A DNA stretch of 64,000 bases from Deltaproteobacteria bacterium (GTDB lineage Bacteria; Desulfobacterota; GWC2-55-46), in contig JACPGB010000025.1 of the NCBI GenBank assembly GCA_016182655.1, positions 61,107 to 125,106 on the forward strand. Reading direction: 5' to 3'. The notes below the pieces were generated by a model. The model was not told the origin of the DNA. It saw only the letters and a list, made by a program, of their open reading frames with translations, and did no database searches. The translations under genes were made by a program, and so were the position numbers. This document shows positions 35,943 through 44,832 of the stretch, piece after piece (within the stretch, counting starts at the first letter, position 1; the number at the start of each line of letters is the position of its first letter).

Positions 35943-36827
35943 ATGGAGACGATAGAAAAGATAAAATCCCACTACAACTTCACCGCGGGTGACGTCAAGA
36001 ACCTCCAGTCATTGAAGCCCGCGATGGAGAAGTACCGCGACTCGTTTGTCGTCGAGTTCTACAACTATGTGAAGAACTTCGACGAGGCCGGCAAATTCCT
36101 CAAGGACGAGGCGACCGTAATGCGGCACCAGGACGCGCTCAAGACCTGGTTCATAAGGCTCTTCGAGGGCGAGTACGGGCCCATGTACTTAAAGGAGCTC
36201 GAAAAGGTCGGGATGGCCCATGTGAAGATAGCGCTGCCGGCCCACTATGTCAACGCCGCCTTCCACTTCGTCAAGCGCTACACCCGCGAGGTCATAGAAA
36301 AGGAGTTCGACGGCAACGGGGACAAGGCCTACCTCGAGCGCTCTGTCGAGAAGATACTCGACATAAACCTCGATGTCTTCACGAGCTCCTACATAGAGGA
36401 GGAGAAGAAGTTCTTCCTCTCGCAGAAGGTCGAGTCCTATCTGATACAGCTCGCGAACCGCTACTCCCACGGGCTTAACCTCGTTCTTGTCCTCGGGCTC
36501 GTCGTCCTCGGGGTCATGGTCATGGGGCTCTTCGTCTACGACATAATACACATCCTCGACGGCAACATCGAGAAGGGGCTCTTGAGCACGCTCGGCTCGC
36601 TCCTCATGCTCTGGGTGGTCATTGAGCTCATGGACACCGAGATAAAGCACTTGAAGGGCGGCAAGTTCGCGATCAAGGTCTTTATAAGTGTCGCGCTCGT
36701 AGCCATGATACGGAAGATACTTGTGACGAGCCTTAAGTCCGACGCCGTGGAGGCGCAGGTCTCGCTCGTAGCGGCTGTGGCGGTGCTCGGGGCGGTATAC
36801 TGGCTTGTCTCTAAGGTCGACCACTGA
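35943..36827 (+). CDS. Protoglobin domain fused to a PsiE-like membrane domain
   Basis: 294 aa. Residues 1-170 form a protoglobin/globin-coupled-sensor fold with the likely heme-binding proximal H93 in MAHVKIALPAHYV. Residues 185-290 hold about four hydrophobic helices similar to the PsiE phosphate-starvation-inducible family, including an acidic WVVIELMDTEIKH segment. A heme sensor tied to a membrane module suggests sensing of O2, NO or CO. The ATG at 35943 has an AAGG ribosome site; the TTG one codon upstream is possible. No partner gene in operon. Confidence 0.75.
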   Translation: METIEKIKSHYNFTAGDVKNLQSLKPAMEKYRDSFVVEFYNYVKNFDEAGKFLKDEATVMRHQDALKTWFIRLFEGEYGPMYLKELEKVGMAHVKIALPAHYVNAAFHFVKRYTREVIEKEFDGNGDKAYLERSVEKILDINLDVFTSSYIEEEKKFFLSQKVESYLIQLANRYSHGLNLVLVLGLVVLGVMVMGLFVYDIIHILDGNIEKGLLSTLGSLLMLWVVIELMDTEIKHLKGGKFAIKVFISVALVAMIRKILVTSLKSDAVEAQVSLVAAVAVLGAVYWLVSKVDH

Positions 36828-36858
36828 GGCGTGGAGAAGAAAGGCGACTGAGAGTCGC

Positions 36859-37034
36859 TGTCATTGCGAGCGCGGCGAAAATCTCATCTTTAATAGCAAA
36901 TCAAGCCCTTGAGATTGCTTCGTCGCAAAACGCTCGGCGCGTGGCCAAAGCCGAATCGATGCCCGTAGCCTTTTCTATACTGAGCCGCCGGGTATGGATT
37001 CGCCAGTCCGGCGAGGACGCTCCTCGCAATGACA
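36859..37034. repeat. TGTCATTGCGAG inverted-repeat block
   Basis: Begins TGTCATTGCGAGCGCGG and ends CGCTCCTCGCAATGACA, with GAGATTGCTTCGTCGC inside. Its ends are inverted copies of each other and match the unit at 29661-29730. Confidence 0.6.
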
Positions 37035-37053
37035 AGGGATTTTTGATAGCACG

Positions 37054-37083
37054 AAAGGCGGGGTCTTTGACTCCGCCTTTTTT
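37054..37083 (+). terminator. Terminator after the protoglobin gene
   Basis: AAAGGCGG (37054-37061) pairs with CCGCCTTT (37073-37080), inner GTC-TTT-GAC, followed by six T's. Confidence 0.7.
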
Positions 37084-37115
37084 AACGCTTACGATTTTTT
37101 ATGTTGGGTTAGTAG

Positions 37116-37141
37116 GTCGGGTTAGCGGAGCGTAACCCGAC
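37116..37141. repeat. GTCGGGTTA palindrome
   Basis: Nine-base arms GTCGGGTTA and TAACCCGAC around GCGGAGCG. A similar design (GTCGGGCT...AGCCCAAC) lies near 23093-23119. Known as a short dispersed palindrome in many proteobacteria. Confidence 0.5.
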
Positions 37142-37214
37142 AACTCTGTCAACGATACAACTGCCGGGACCGACATATTCGCCATAATTGCAAGCACAGC
37201 ACGGGAAAGACCTT

Positions 37215-38249
37215 ATGAGAAATCTAAGAGACATGACTTACGACGACCTCGCCTCCGAGGCCAGGCGTCTTGAAGAAAAGCCGTACAGGGCCGAGCAGCT
37301 CTTTGCCTGGATATACCAGAGGCGCGCCGTCGACATAGACGAGATGACCGATATCTCCAAGGCCTTCAGGGCGCGTCTCAAGGAGGAGTTCTTTATCGGC
37401 GGAGGCAATGTACTTGAGGTGCGGAAAGCCGCCGACGGCACGCGCAAATTTCTTACCGAGCTCGAGGACGGCGCGAGGATCGAGTCGGTCTTAATACCCG
37501 AGACCGACAGATTGACGCTCTGCGTATCTTCCCAGGCCGGGTGCGCGCTCGGGTGCAGGTTCTGCATGACCGGCATGGCCGGGTTCACGAGGAACCTTAA
37601 TCTCTCGGAGCTCACGAACCAGGTCTTCTCGGCGATAAAGATACTCGACGAAGGGGAAAAACTCACGAACATCGTCCTCATGGGCATGGGCGAGCCGCTG
37701 AACAACTTTGACAATGTGCTCAAGTTCACGAAGATACTGACGGCCCCGAGGGGGTTCGGTTTTTCGCACAACAAGGTCACTCTCTCGACAGCCGGGCTCG
37801 TCCCGGGCATAAAGAAGCTCGGCGAGGAGTCGAACATAAACCTCGCGGTCTCTCTGAACGCCACGACCGACGAGGTCAGAGACCGGATAATGCCCATCAA
37901 CAAGAAGTACCCTCTCTCCGAGCTCATCCCTGCCTTGAGGTCGTATCCCCTAAAGGGCAAGAGGCACATAACGATAGAGTATGTGGTATTGAAGGATGTG
38001 AACGACTCTATTGAGGACGCCAAAAGGCTCGTAAGGCTCTTGCACGGCCTACCGTGCAAGATAAACCTTATCCCTTTCAACGCCTTCCCTGGAGCGGCCT
38101 TCAAGTCCCCGGAAACCGAGCGCGTGTTAAGGATACACGACTTTCTCAAAGAGGCCGGGTTCGTGGTAATAGTGCGCTCGTCGAAGGGCTCCGAGATACA
38201 GGCCGCGTGCGGACAGTTAAAGGGCTGGTATGAGGCAAAAGGCGCGTAA
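37215..38249 (+). CDS. rlmN: Dual-specificity 23S rRNA/tRNA (adenine-C2)-methyltransferase
   Basis: 344-aa radical SAM enzyme that methylates A2503 of 23S rRNA and A37 of some tRNAs. [4Fe-4S] motif CALGCRFC, GMGEPLNN, and the C-terminal catalytic cysteine in AACGQL. The ATG at 37215 opens the conserved MRNLRDMTYDDL. Elsewhere rlmN often stands before a pilW-rodZ pair; here mtnP and a kinase gene are inserted between them. Confidence 0.95.
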   Translation: MRNLRDMTYDDLASEARRLEEKPYRAEQLFAWIYQRRAVDIDEMTDISKAFRARLKEEFFIGGGNVLEVRKAADGTRKFLTELEDGARIESVLIPETDRLTLCVSSQAGCALGCRFCMTGMAGFTRNLNLSELTNQVFSAIKILDEGEKLTNIVLMGMGEPLNNFDNVLKFTKILTAPRGFGFSHNKVTLSTAGLVPGIKKLGEESNINLAVSLNATTDEVRDRIMPINKKYPLSELIPALRSYPLKGKRHITIEYVVLKDVNDSIEDAKRLVRLLHGLPCKINLIPFNAFPGAAFKSPETERVLRIHDFLKEAGFVVIVRSSKGSEIQAACGQLKGWYEAKGA

Positions 38250-38285
38250 TTGCTGTACTATAAAGGATTATTCCGAATCAAAAAC

Positions 38286-38324
38286 CCGCCCCCTTGACGG
38301 GGGAGGGATAGGGTGGGGGTGAAG
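38286..38324 (-). repeat. C-rich REP-like repeat
   Basis: CCGCCCCCTTGACGGGGG, then AGGGATAGGGTGGGGGTGAAG. Faces the copy at 38418-38460, giving an inverted pair as in REPIN elements. Confidence 0.7.
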
Positions 38325-38417
38325 CGTGCCGGACGGGCAAATTTGGTATCGAAAGGCTATGAATCGATTTATCCCAAAGCCCGCATTATAGTTTTGGCCC
38401 TGCGCCTATCAGAGATC

Positions 38418-38460
38418 TCACCCTCCCCCCTATCCCCTCCCGTCAAGGGAGGGGAAGTTT
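38418..38460 (+). repeat. C-rich REP-like repeat
   Basis: TCACCCTCCCCCCTATCC, then CCTCCCGTCAAGGGAGGGGAAGTTT. Almost the same as 20325-20367. Confidence 0.75.
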
Positions 38461-38501
38461 AAGGTAGATATCCGCAGTCTGCGAGTTAGTTATTTCCGCC
38501 A

Positions 38502-38540
38502 TTCCTTGACCTCAGAAAAAATTCCTAATTTTTAGAGATA
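38502..38540 (+). repeat. Half copy of the 126-bp nested palindrome
   Basis: TTCCTTGACCTCAGAAAAAA followed by TTCCTAATTTTTAGAG matches the right end of the element at 35183-35308 with a few changes. The left half is absent. Confidence 0.55.
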
Positions 38541-38641
38541 GCCGAATAAATATTGACCCGAACCTCTTGTAATGATAAATGTTTAAATTGCTTTTGAATG
38601 GAAATGTTTTGAAAAATAGTCGCGTTTAAGGAGTATCGAGG

Positions 38642-39499
38642 ATGAAGGTTGTAGGCGTAATAGGCGGCAGCGGCCTCTATGAGATGGACGGTCTTACCGA
38701 CATAAAGTCCGTAAAGGTGGAGACCCCGTTCGGAGACCCGTCGGACGAATACCTTACCGGCATGCTGGGCGACACGAAGATGGTGTTCCTCCCGAGGCAC
38801 GGCAAGGGGCACAGGTTCACTCCGACCGAGGTCAACTACCGCGCGAACATTTACGGCATGAAGAAGCTCGGCGTCGAGTGGATAATCTCGGTCTCGGCCG
38901 TCGGCTCGATGAAGGAGAAGATAGCGCCGGGCCATATCGTCATAGTCGACCAGTTCTTTGACAGGACCAAGGGCAGGCCCTCGAGCTTCTACGGCAACGG
39001 GGTCGTAGGCCATGTCGAGTTCGCCGACCCGGTCTGCTCGCCCTTGAGCGATGTGCTGTACGGCGCCGCGAAGGACGCGGGCGCGACCGTTCACAAGGGC
39101 GGCACGTACATCTGCATCGAGGGGCCGCAGTTCTCGACAAGGGCGGAATCGAACATATACAGGTCGTGGGGGGTCGACGTCATAGGCATGACGAACATCC
39201 CGGAGGCGAAGCTCGCGCGGGAGGCGGAAATATGCTACGCGACCGTCGCGCTCTCCACCGACTACGACTGCTGGCACACGACGGAAGAATCAGTCACGGT
39301 CGAGATGATAATCGAGACATTGAAGAAGAATGTCGCGATGGCGAGAGAGATCATAAAGAAGGCGGTGCCGGGGATAGGCGCAGGCAGGGAGTGCAAGTGC
39401 GCGAGTGCGCTTAAGTACGCGACGATCACGGACCCTAAAAGGATACCCGCGAAGACGCTCAAGGACTTGAGCCCGCTTCTCGGCAAATATATAAAGTAA
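38642..39499 (+). CDS. mtnP: S-methyl-5'-thioadenosine phosphorylase
   Basis: 285 aa. Splits methylthioadenosine with phosphate to adenine and methylthioribose-1-phosphate, the substrate of MtnA (20673-21713). Motifs: GVIGGSGLYEMDG, PRHGKGHRFTPTEVNYRANI, phosphate/purine pocket SAVGSMKEKIAPG, TYICIEGPQFSTRAES and MTNIPEAKLAREAE. Length and motifs fit MTAP. Shine-Dalgarno AAGGAG. The PfkB kinase follows 10 bases downstream. Confidence 0.95.
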   Translation: MKVVGVIGGSGLYEMDGLTDIKSVKVETPFGDPSDEYLTGMLGDTKMVFLPRHGKGHRFTPTEVNYRANIYGMKKLGVEWIISVSAVGSMKEKIAPGHIVIVDQFFDRTKGRPSSFYGNGVVGHVEFADPVCSPLSDVLYGAAKDAGATVHKGGTYICIEGPQFSTRAESNIYRSWGVDVIGMTNIPEAKLAREAEICYATVALSTDYDCWHTTEESVTVEMIIETLKKNVAMAREIIKKAVPGIGAGRECKCASALKYATITDPKRIPAKTLKDLSPLLGKYIK

Positions 39500-39509
39500 G
39501 GAGCAAGAG

Positions 39510-40418
39510 ATGTCTATTTTAGTTGTAGGTTCAGTCGCTTTCGATTCCGTCGAGACCCCGTTCGGCAAAGCCGAAGACGTCCTTGGCGGCTCTGCGACGT
39601 ACTTTTCGACCTCGGCGAGCTATTTTACGGACGTAAAGCTCGTTGCGGTCGTCGGCGAAGACTTCCCCGAAGAGCACATAACCGGGCTTAAGGAAAAGGG
39701 CATAGACCTTGCGGGGCTCAAGAAAGTCCCTGGCAAGACCTTCAGGTGGAAGGGACGCTACGACTACGACCTCAATCAGGCGCACACCCTTGAGACTCAC
39801 CTGAACGTCTTCAGCGCCTTTAACCCCGAGGTCCCCGAGAGCTACAAGGATTCCCCCTTCGTATTCCTCGCGAACATCGACCCCGAGCTCCAGATGAAGG
39901 TGCTCGAGCAGGTGAAAAGGCCCAAGCTCATCGCATGCGACACCATGAACTTCTGGATAGAAGGGAAGCCCGACGCCCTCCGGAAGCTCCTTAAGGGTGT
40001 CGACCTTTTCGTCATCAACGAGGGGGAGGCGAGGGAGTTCTCCGGACAGGCGAGCCTCGTTAAGGCCGCGAAAGAAATACTCGCGTGCGGCCCCAGGACC
40101 CTCATCATAAAGAGGGGCGAGTACGGCGCGCTCATGTTCAACGGGTCATCCATGTTTTCGGCCCCGGCCTATCCGTTAGAGGAGATATTCGACCCCACAG
40201 GCGCGGGCGATACATTCGCCGGAGGCCTCATGGGGTATCTCGCGAACACCGGGGACTTAAGCGAGGATAACATAAGGAAGGCGATCATATTCGGGTCGGT
40301 CATGGCCTCCTTCAATGTCGAGGCGTTCAGCCTGAACCGCTTGAAGACGCTTACGCTACCTGAGATAAGGGCCAGGTACTCGGAGTTTAAGCAATTGACC
40401 CACTTTGAAGATATATGA
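39510..40418 (+). CDS. PfkB-family carbohydrate/nucleoside kinase
   Basis: 302 aa with the PfkB fold: N-terminal GGSATYFSTSASYF and the C-terminal signature DPTGAGDTFAGG with its catalytic Asp. It could phosphorylate ribose, adenosine or another sugar. Co-transcribed with mtnP, which suggests adenosine, ribose or methylthioribose-related handling, but the substrate is not certain. Confidence 0.85.
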   Translation: MSILVVGSVAFDSVETPFGKAEDVLGGSATYFSTSASYFTDVKLVAVVGEDFPEEHITGLKEKGIDLAGLKKVPGKTFRWKGRYDYDLNQAHTLETHLNVFSAFNPEVPESYKDSPFVFLANIDPELQMKVLEQVKRPKLIACDTMNFWIEGKPDALRKLLKGVDLFVINEGEAREFSGQASLVKAAKEILACGPRTLIIKRGEYGALMFNGSSMFSAPAYPLEEIFDPTGAGDTFAGGLMGYLANTGDLSEDNIRKAIIFGSVMASFNVEAFSLNRLKTLTLPEIRARYSEFKQLTHFEDI

Positions 40419-40424
40419 TATAAT
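40395..40424 (+). promoter_or_regulatory. Sigma70-type promoter of the pilW-like gene
   Basis: TTGACC (40395-40400), 18 bases, TATAAT (40419-40424), overlapping the end of the PfkB gene. Confidence 0.55.
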
Positions 40425-40528
40425 TCAACGAGTTACAAACCTCTGGCTGGCAGGGGACGGAAATAGTCTGCTTGCATCGGGGATCATTGAAAACAACTCA
40501 CGCTAACCATCAAGAAAGACAGCTCCTA

Positions 40529-41293
40529 ATGAAGGTGCTCACCGGTCCGCTCCTTAAATTTGTCTTCCTCCTCATAATCGCCTCTGCCCTCGTCGCCTGC
40601 GGGCCCACGCTTGCCCAGAAGAGGGACGAGGCCGAGATACACTTCAGGCTCGGCTCGGTCCACCTTAACGAGAGAAACTATACGGACGCGCTCAAGGAAT
40701 TGACGACCGCGGTCGAGATGCACCCCGGAGAGCCGGCCTTTCATAACGCCCTCGGGCTCGCCTACTTCGCCAAGAACATGAACGCCGAGGCGATAAAGGA
40801 GATGAAAAAGGCGATCGATCTTAATCCGAAGTTCTCCGAGGCGCATGTCGCGTTGTCGGCGGTCTACATAGTCGACGGCAGGTGGGACGCCGCGATCCAA
40901 TCGGCCCGCGCCGCGCTCGATAACATCTTCTACGGCACCCCGCAGTTCGCGCACTACAATATCGGGCAGGCGTTCTTCAACAAGGGCGATTATAAGGCCG
41001 CGCTGGAGAGCTACAGAAAGGCCGTCGATGAGGACCCGAGGTACGCGGCCGCCTATTATAACATGGGGCTCACGCTCGATAAGATGAACAACTACAAGGA
41101 GTCCGCCGAGGCGTATGAGAGGGCGGTAAAGGCCGCGCCCGCCTTTGCCAACGGGTACTTCAACCTCGGCGTGGCGCTTATAAAACAGAACGACAAGGCC
41201 GGTGCGCTAAAGGCCTTCGAAAAGGCGGTAGAGGCCGCGCCCGAAGGGGAGAGGGCGCAGGCCGCGAGGGACTACATAAGGCTCCTTAAATGA
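40529..41293 (+). CDS. TPR lipoprotein, PilW/PilF-like
   Basis: 254 aa with a lipoprotein signal (LVAC, Cys at residue 24) and about six tetratricopeptide repeats. PilW/PilF proteins assist assembly and stability of the type IV pilus secretin. The assignment rests on size, lipobox, TPR number and position just upstream of a rodZ-like gene, a common arrangement. The ATG at 40529 opens the lipoprotein signal; the upstream in-frame start is rejected. Confidence 0.75.
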   Translation: MKVLTGPLLKFVFLLIIASALVACGPTLAQKRDEAEIHFRLGSVHLNERNYTDALKELTTAVEMHPGEPAFHNALGLAYFAKNMNAEAIKEMKKAIDLNPKFSEAHVALSAVYIVDGRWDAAIQSARAALDNIFYGTPQFAHYNIGQAFFNKGDYKAALESYRKAVDEDPRYAAAYYNMGLTLDKMNNYKESAEAYERAVKAAPAFANGYFNLGVALIKQNDKAGALKAFEKAVEAAPEGERAQAARDYIRLLK

Positions 41294-41335
41294 CGAGGTA
41301 TTTTTATCACGGCTTTTTTAAGGCCGTTGTCGTAT

Positions 41336-41365
41336 AAAAAGGCTTAAGGGCCTTTTTGGTTTCAG
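41336..41365 (+). terminator. Hairpin between the pilW-like and rodZ-like genes
   Basis: AAAAAGGC (41336-41343) pairs with GCCTTTTT (41350-41357) across TTAAGG. It lies 23 bases upstream of the rodZ ATG, so it may weaken read-through. Confidence 0.6.
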
Positions 41366-41380
41366 AAGAGAGGTTATAGG

Positions 41381-42514
41381 ATGGAAAGTCCGGGCGAATA
41401 TCTGAGGAGGGAGAGGGAGCTCCGAGGCGTATCTATCGGCAAGATCTATGAGGCCACGAGGGTGCCTATGAAGTACCTCGCGGCGCTGGAGGCCGACGAG
41501 TACGACACAATGCCCCATCCCACGTTCATAAAGGGCTACATAAAGACATACTGCAAGGCGCTCGGGCTCGATGAGACCGATGCCGTATTGCGCTTCGAGG
41601 TCTTTTTAAGGGAGAAGAACGAGAAGGAGCATCCCGAGGAGTACAAGCGCGCGAGCCTTAAGAAAAAGCGCGAGGCGTCCTCAATCCCGGTGCACGTCCC
41701 CAAGGGGCTTAAAAATAACGCCGCCTACGCCGTAGGCGCGGCAATCGTTGCCGTTATAGTGATACTCTATGTCGCGTTCGGCGGGAAAAAGGAAGAGCCC
41801 GCGCCGGCACCCGGACCCGTTGCAACGGAAGCGCAGGTACAGGCCCCGGCGGATGTGACGGCTACCGCGCAGACGCCTGTTGCCGCGCAGCCTGTGACTA
41901 CAGCCGTGCCCCAGCCCCAGAAGGAAGCGGTTGTAACGACCGCGCCAGTACAGCCGGTGGCTTCCCCGCAAAAGGCACCGGAAGCGGCGCTCCAGCAGTT
42001 GAAGGCCCAGGCTAAAGAGGTATTGAAACCCGCGCCGCCTCCTCAGGCAACGGCCCAGCAGGCTGTCCAGCCTCCTGCCCAGGCCCTTCCGTTAGTACAG
42101 CCGGTCGAGGATAGCCACACGCTCTCTGTCACTGCGACCGACGTCGCCTGGGTAAAGATACGGATAGACAGCGGAGAACCGTTCGAGGTCTACCTGAGGC
42201 CCGGGGAGTCGGTCTCGTGGAAGGCAAAGGAGCTATTCTCGCTCATAGTCGGGAACGCCGGAGGGGTAAATCTTTTCCATGACGGCAAGAAGATGCCGCC
42301 TCTCGGCAAGGCCGGAGAGGTCGTGTCCTTCAAGGTCCCGAAGGGAGGCTCCGTACAGATAAACCAGGGGCCGAGACCCAAACCGGTAAAACCGGTTGAG
42401 ACGGTCCAGCCGCAGAAACCCGTTGACGTGGCCGCGCCGGAAGCGAAACCGCAGACGGAAGATAAAAAGGAAGCCGCACCCGCGAGCGCGCCTGTTGCGC
42501 CTGAAAACCAGTAA
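41381..42514 (+). CDS. rodZ: RodZ-like helix-turn-helix membrane protein
   Basis: 377 aa. N-terminal HTH (residues 1-70, LRRERELRGVSIGKIYEATRV), one membrane span (about 115-131), a long Pro/Ala/Gln-rich periplasmic linker and a C-terminal DUF4115 domain (about 245-325, WVKIRIDSGEPFEVYLRPGESV). RodZ links MreB to the cell wall during rod growth. The tail after DUF4115 is rich in Lys-Pro. Shine-Dalgarno region GAGAGG. Confidence 0.85.
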   Translation: MESPGEYLRRERELRGVSIGKIYEATRVPMKYLAALEADEYDTMPHPTFIKGYIKTYCKALGLDETDAVLRFEVFLREKNEKEHPEEYKRASLKKKREASSIPVHVPKGLKNNAAYAVGAAIVAVIVILYVAFGGKKEEPAPAPGPVATEAQVQAPADVTATAQTPVAAQPVTTAVPQPQKEAVVTTAPVQPVASPQKAPEAALQQLKAQAKEVLKPAPPPQATAQQAVQPPAQALPLVQPVEDSHTLSVTATDVAWVKIRIDSGEPFEVYLRPGESVSWKAKELFSLIVGNAGGVNLFHDGKKMPPLGKAGEVVSFKVPKGGSVQINQGPRPKPVKPVETVQPQKPVDVAAPEAKPQTEDKKEAAPASAPVAPENQ

Positions 42515-42541
42515 GAGAAAAGCGCCACTCAAGGAGACCTT

Positions 42542-43255
42542 ATGATGGAATCTATTATCAGGTGCAGGAAATGCGGCAAGAAGATGAAGTCCGCGAGGGT
42601 GGACGACTACAGGATAAAGATCTCCTGCACGTGCGGCTTTTCCGAGTACAGGACCGCGCCCTCGGCGACAAAGGCGATAAATCCGCATTTTTCGCGGGAG
42701 AGCCTCCTGCCGCTCACGTTCGACGACAGCGGCAGGTTCTTCTTCGAGCAGAGGGCCGACAGGGAGCAGAAGGAGATAATCACGCTCGAAGAGATCTCGA
42801 TGCTGGCCTCTTCCGACTATAACCTCGAAGAGGTCCTGAAGGCCGTCGTCGAGAAGACGGCCAGGAGGCTCGGGGTCGACATCTGCTCCATCTATCTCTG
42901 GGACGGCGACTACCTCGTGCTTCGCGCCACGCACGGCCTTGCCCAGGAGGCGGTAGGGAAGGCTCGCCTTAAAATAGGCGAGGGGATAACAGGCTCGGCG
43001 GTGGACGCCAAGAAGCCGCTCCTCATCCCCGACGTTTCCACGGACAACCGCTACAGGTACTTCCAGGAGACAAAAGAGGAGCAGTACAAGATAAAGACGA
43101 TGTATTCGTACCCGATATTCTCCGGGGCCGAGCCCTTCGGCGTTCTTAACGCGCAGACCGTCGTATCGAGGGAGTTCAGCGACGACGAGATATACTTTGT
43201 ATCGGTCATAGCGAACCTCATACTCGGCGCTGTGAAGATGAGGAAAAGGCGCTGA
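42542..43255 (+). CDS. Zinc-ribbon plus GAF domain protein
   Basis: 237 aa. N-terminal zinc ribbon (CRKC...CTC, residues 8-33), then a GAF domain (about 80-230) like the N-terminal GAF of PtsP/NifA-type regulators (ICSIYLWDGDYLVLRATHGL). No output domain is fused, so it may regulate a partner or be a small-molecule sensor. Ligand unknown. Shine-Dalgarno AAGGAG. Confidence 0.7.
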   Translation: MMESIIRCRKCGKKMKSARVDDYRIKISCTCGFSEYRTAPSATKAINPHFSRESLLPLTFDDSGRFFFEQRADREQKEIITLEEISMLASSDYNLEEVLKAVVEKTARRLGVDICSIYLWDGDYLVLRATHGLAQEAVGKARLKIGEGITGSAVDAKKPLLIPDVSTDNRYRYFQETKEEQYKIKTMYSYPIFSGAEPFGVLNAQTVVSREFSDDEIYFVSVIANLILGAVKMRKRR

Positions 43256-43316
43256 GAGTTTATCAGGTCCTGAAAAGAATTAACGGGCTTTTTCGGCCCT
43301 GAATAGAAAGAGACGC

Positions 43317-44732
43317 TTGCCGACCCGACCCGGCCCGATAAAAGACCGCAAGCATCCGGGGCTTCCCGGGCGGCTCATTCATCTTTCCGATGGCGAGGAT
43401 GGGAGGGTATCCCTCCTCCTCGTCATCGCCGTTATATTCGTCGCAATCCTCGCCTACAGGTTCTATACCAGAAAACCCCCGATTGCCCCACCTAAGTACG
43501 AAGAGCCCCTTTATTCCGGCAAAGAGGATGTGGAGGCAGGCCCGCTTGCTGTTTCACCCGCGGAGAGCGGACCAACCTCCGATCCTAACGCGAGCGCGGC
43601 ATATGAGGCATATAAGGCAGGCGAGTTCACCAGGGCCGTATCCCTCTACAGGGCCGCGTACAAGGACAACCCGTCGGAGGAATCCGGCGCGTCGCTTGCA
43701 AAGGCCTTGAACGGCGCGGCGACGGATGAGTACGGGTCCGGCAACTACGAGCGCGCAAAGGAGATGCTGACTGAAGCGCTTGAGCTCTCAAAAGAGCCGG
43801 TATTTTTACGGAACCTCGCCAATGTGAAGCTAAAGCTCAAGGACACCGAAGGGGCGGTTGAGTCGCTTGAGGGGCTTAAGGACCAGAGCGAAATAAGGGG
43901 GAGGCTCAAGAACCTTTATGTGAGGCTCGCCGAGGAGAGGCTTGATAAGGGCGAGAGGGACGGGGCCATAGAGAGCCTTGAGAAGGGGCTTGAAATCGAC
44001 CCGAACGACCGCTCTTTGAAAGAAAGGCTCTCAAAGCTCAAGGCGGAAAACGACTTCGAAGGCAGGATGGGCAGCCGCGACGGCTCCCGCTTCCTCGTAA
44101 GATACGAGGGCGGTGAGAACGCGGTGGCCGGCCACCTGATCGGGCTCCTTCTCGAAGAGGCGTATCTGAAGGTCGGCTCCGACCTCGCCTTCTACCCCGA
44201 GGACAGGATAGAGGCGCTCCTTTACACAAAAGAGACATTCAGGGATGTCACGAGGTCCCCGGCCTGGGCAGGCGCGATATACGACGGCAGGATAAAGATC
44301 CCGGCGGGCGGGCTTGCAGACAAGACTTCAGAGCTTGAGAAGGTGGTCTTCCACGAGTACACCCACGCGGTCGTTCACAGGATATCAAAGGGCAGGGCGC
44401 CTATGTGGCTGAACGAGGGGATAGCGCAATACGAGGAGGGCAAAAGCTCGGTTGCCAACGCAGAGGAGATAAGCGAGGCGGTCTCCTCCGGCATGAGGCT
44501 AAAGCTCCTCGAGGGGTCGTTCATGGGGTACAATTCGAGCACGGCCCATACGGCGTACCTGCTGAGCCTGTCCTCTACGGAGTACATCATAAGGGAGTTC
44601 GGGGTATCCGCGGTCAAGAGGGTGCTCGAGAACCTGGGCTCGGGCATGTCCCTGGACGAATCGCTTAAGGCGTCCGTCTACATGAGCTATGACGAGCTGG
44701 ACAAAGCCTGGCGGAAGCACGCCGCGAGGTAG
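43317..44732 (+). CDS. TPR protein with gluzincin metallopeptidase domain, membrane-anchored
   Basis: 471 aa. One membrane span near residues 32-47, TPR repeats (80-240) and a C-terminal zinc metallopeptidase domain with HEYTH at about residues 344-348 and the downstream zinc-ligand Glu in WLNEGIAQYEE, as in the peptidase MA family. Likely acts on an exported substrate. The start is a TTG, with AAAGAG as a weak ribosome site, and is the least certain part of the call. Confidence 0.7.
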   Translation: MPTRPGPIKDRKHPGLPGRLIHLSDGEDGRVSLLLVIAVIFVAILAYRFYTRKPPIAPPKYEEPLYSGKEDVEAGPLAVSPAESGPTSDPNASAAYEAYKAGEFTRAVSLYRAAYKDNPSEESGASLAKALNGAATDEYGSGNYERAKEMLTEALELSKEPVFLRNLANVKLKLKDTEGAVESLEGLKDQSEIRGRLKNLYVRLAEERLDKGERDGAIESLEKGLEIDPNDRSLKERLSKLKAENDFEGRMGSRDGSRFLVRYEGGENAVAGHLIGLLLEEAYLKVGSDLAFYPEDRIEALLYTKETFRDVTRSPAWAGAIYDGRIKIPAGGLADKTSELEKVVFHEYTHAVVHRISKGRAPMWLNEGIAQYEEGKSSVANAEEISEAVSSGMRLKLLEGSFMGYNSSTAHTAYLLSLSSTEYIIREFGVSAVKRVLENLGSGMSLDESLKASVYMSYDELDKAWRKHAAR

Positions 44733-44832
44733 GCAAGTCATCTATTTAAAAAACCTTTTATTTCCGGCATGGATATGTTATCTATAAATTTTGACTTTTA
44801 AAAAAACCAACATGGAGGGAGAGTTTAAAGCC

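Larger units (their letters stand above)
36828..37214. other. Repeat-rich gap between the protoglobin gene and rlmN
   Basis: No gene seen. Contains the inverted TGTCATTGCGAG block (36859-37034), the terminator 37054-37083, a GTCGGGTTA/TAACCCGAC palindrome (37116-37141) and the rlmN upstream sequence. Confidence 0.55.
38250..38641. other. Repeat-rich gap upstream of mtnP
   Basis: No gene seen. Contains two C-rich REP-like units facing each other (38286-38324 and 38418-38460), a half copy of the 126-bp element (38502-38540) and a weak -35/-10 pair (TTGACC near 38555, TAAATG). Confidence 0.5.
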
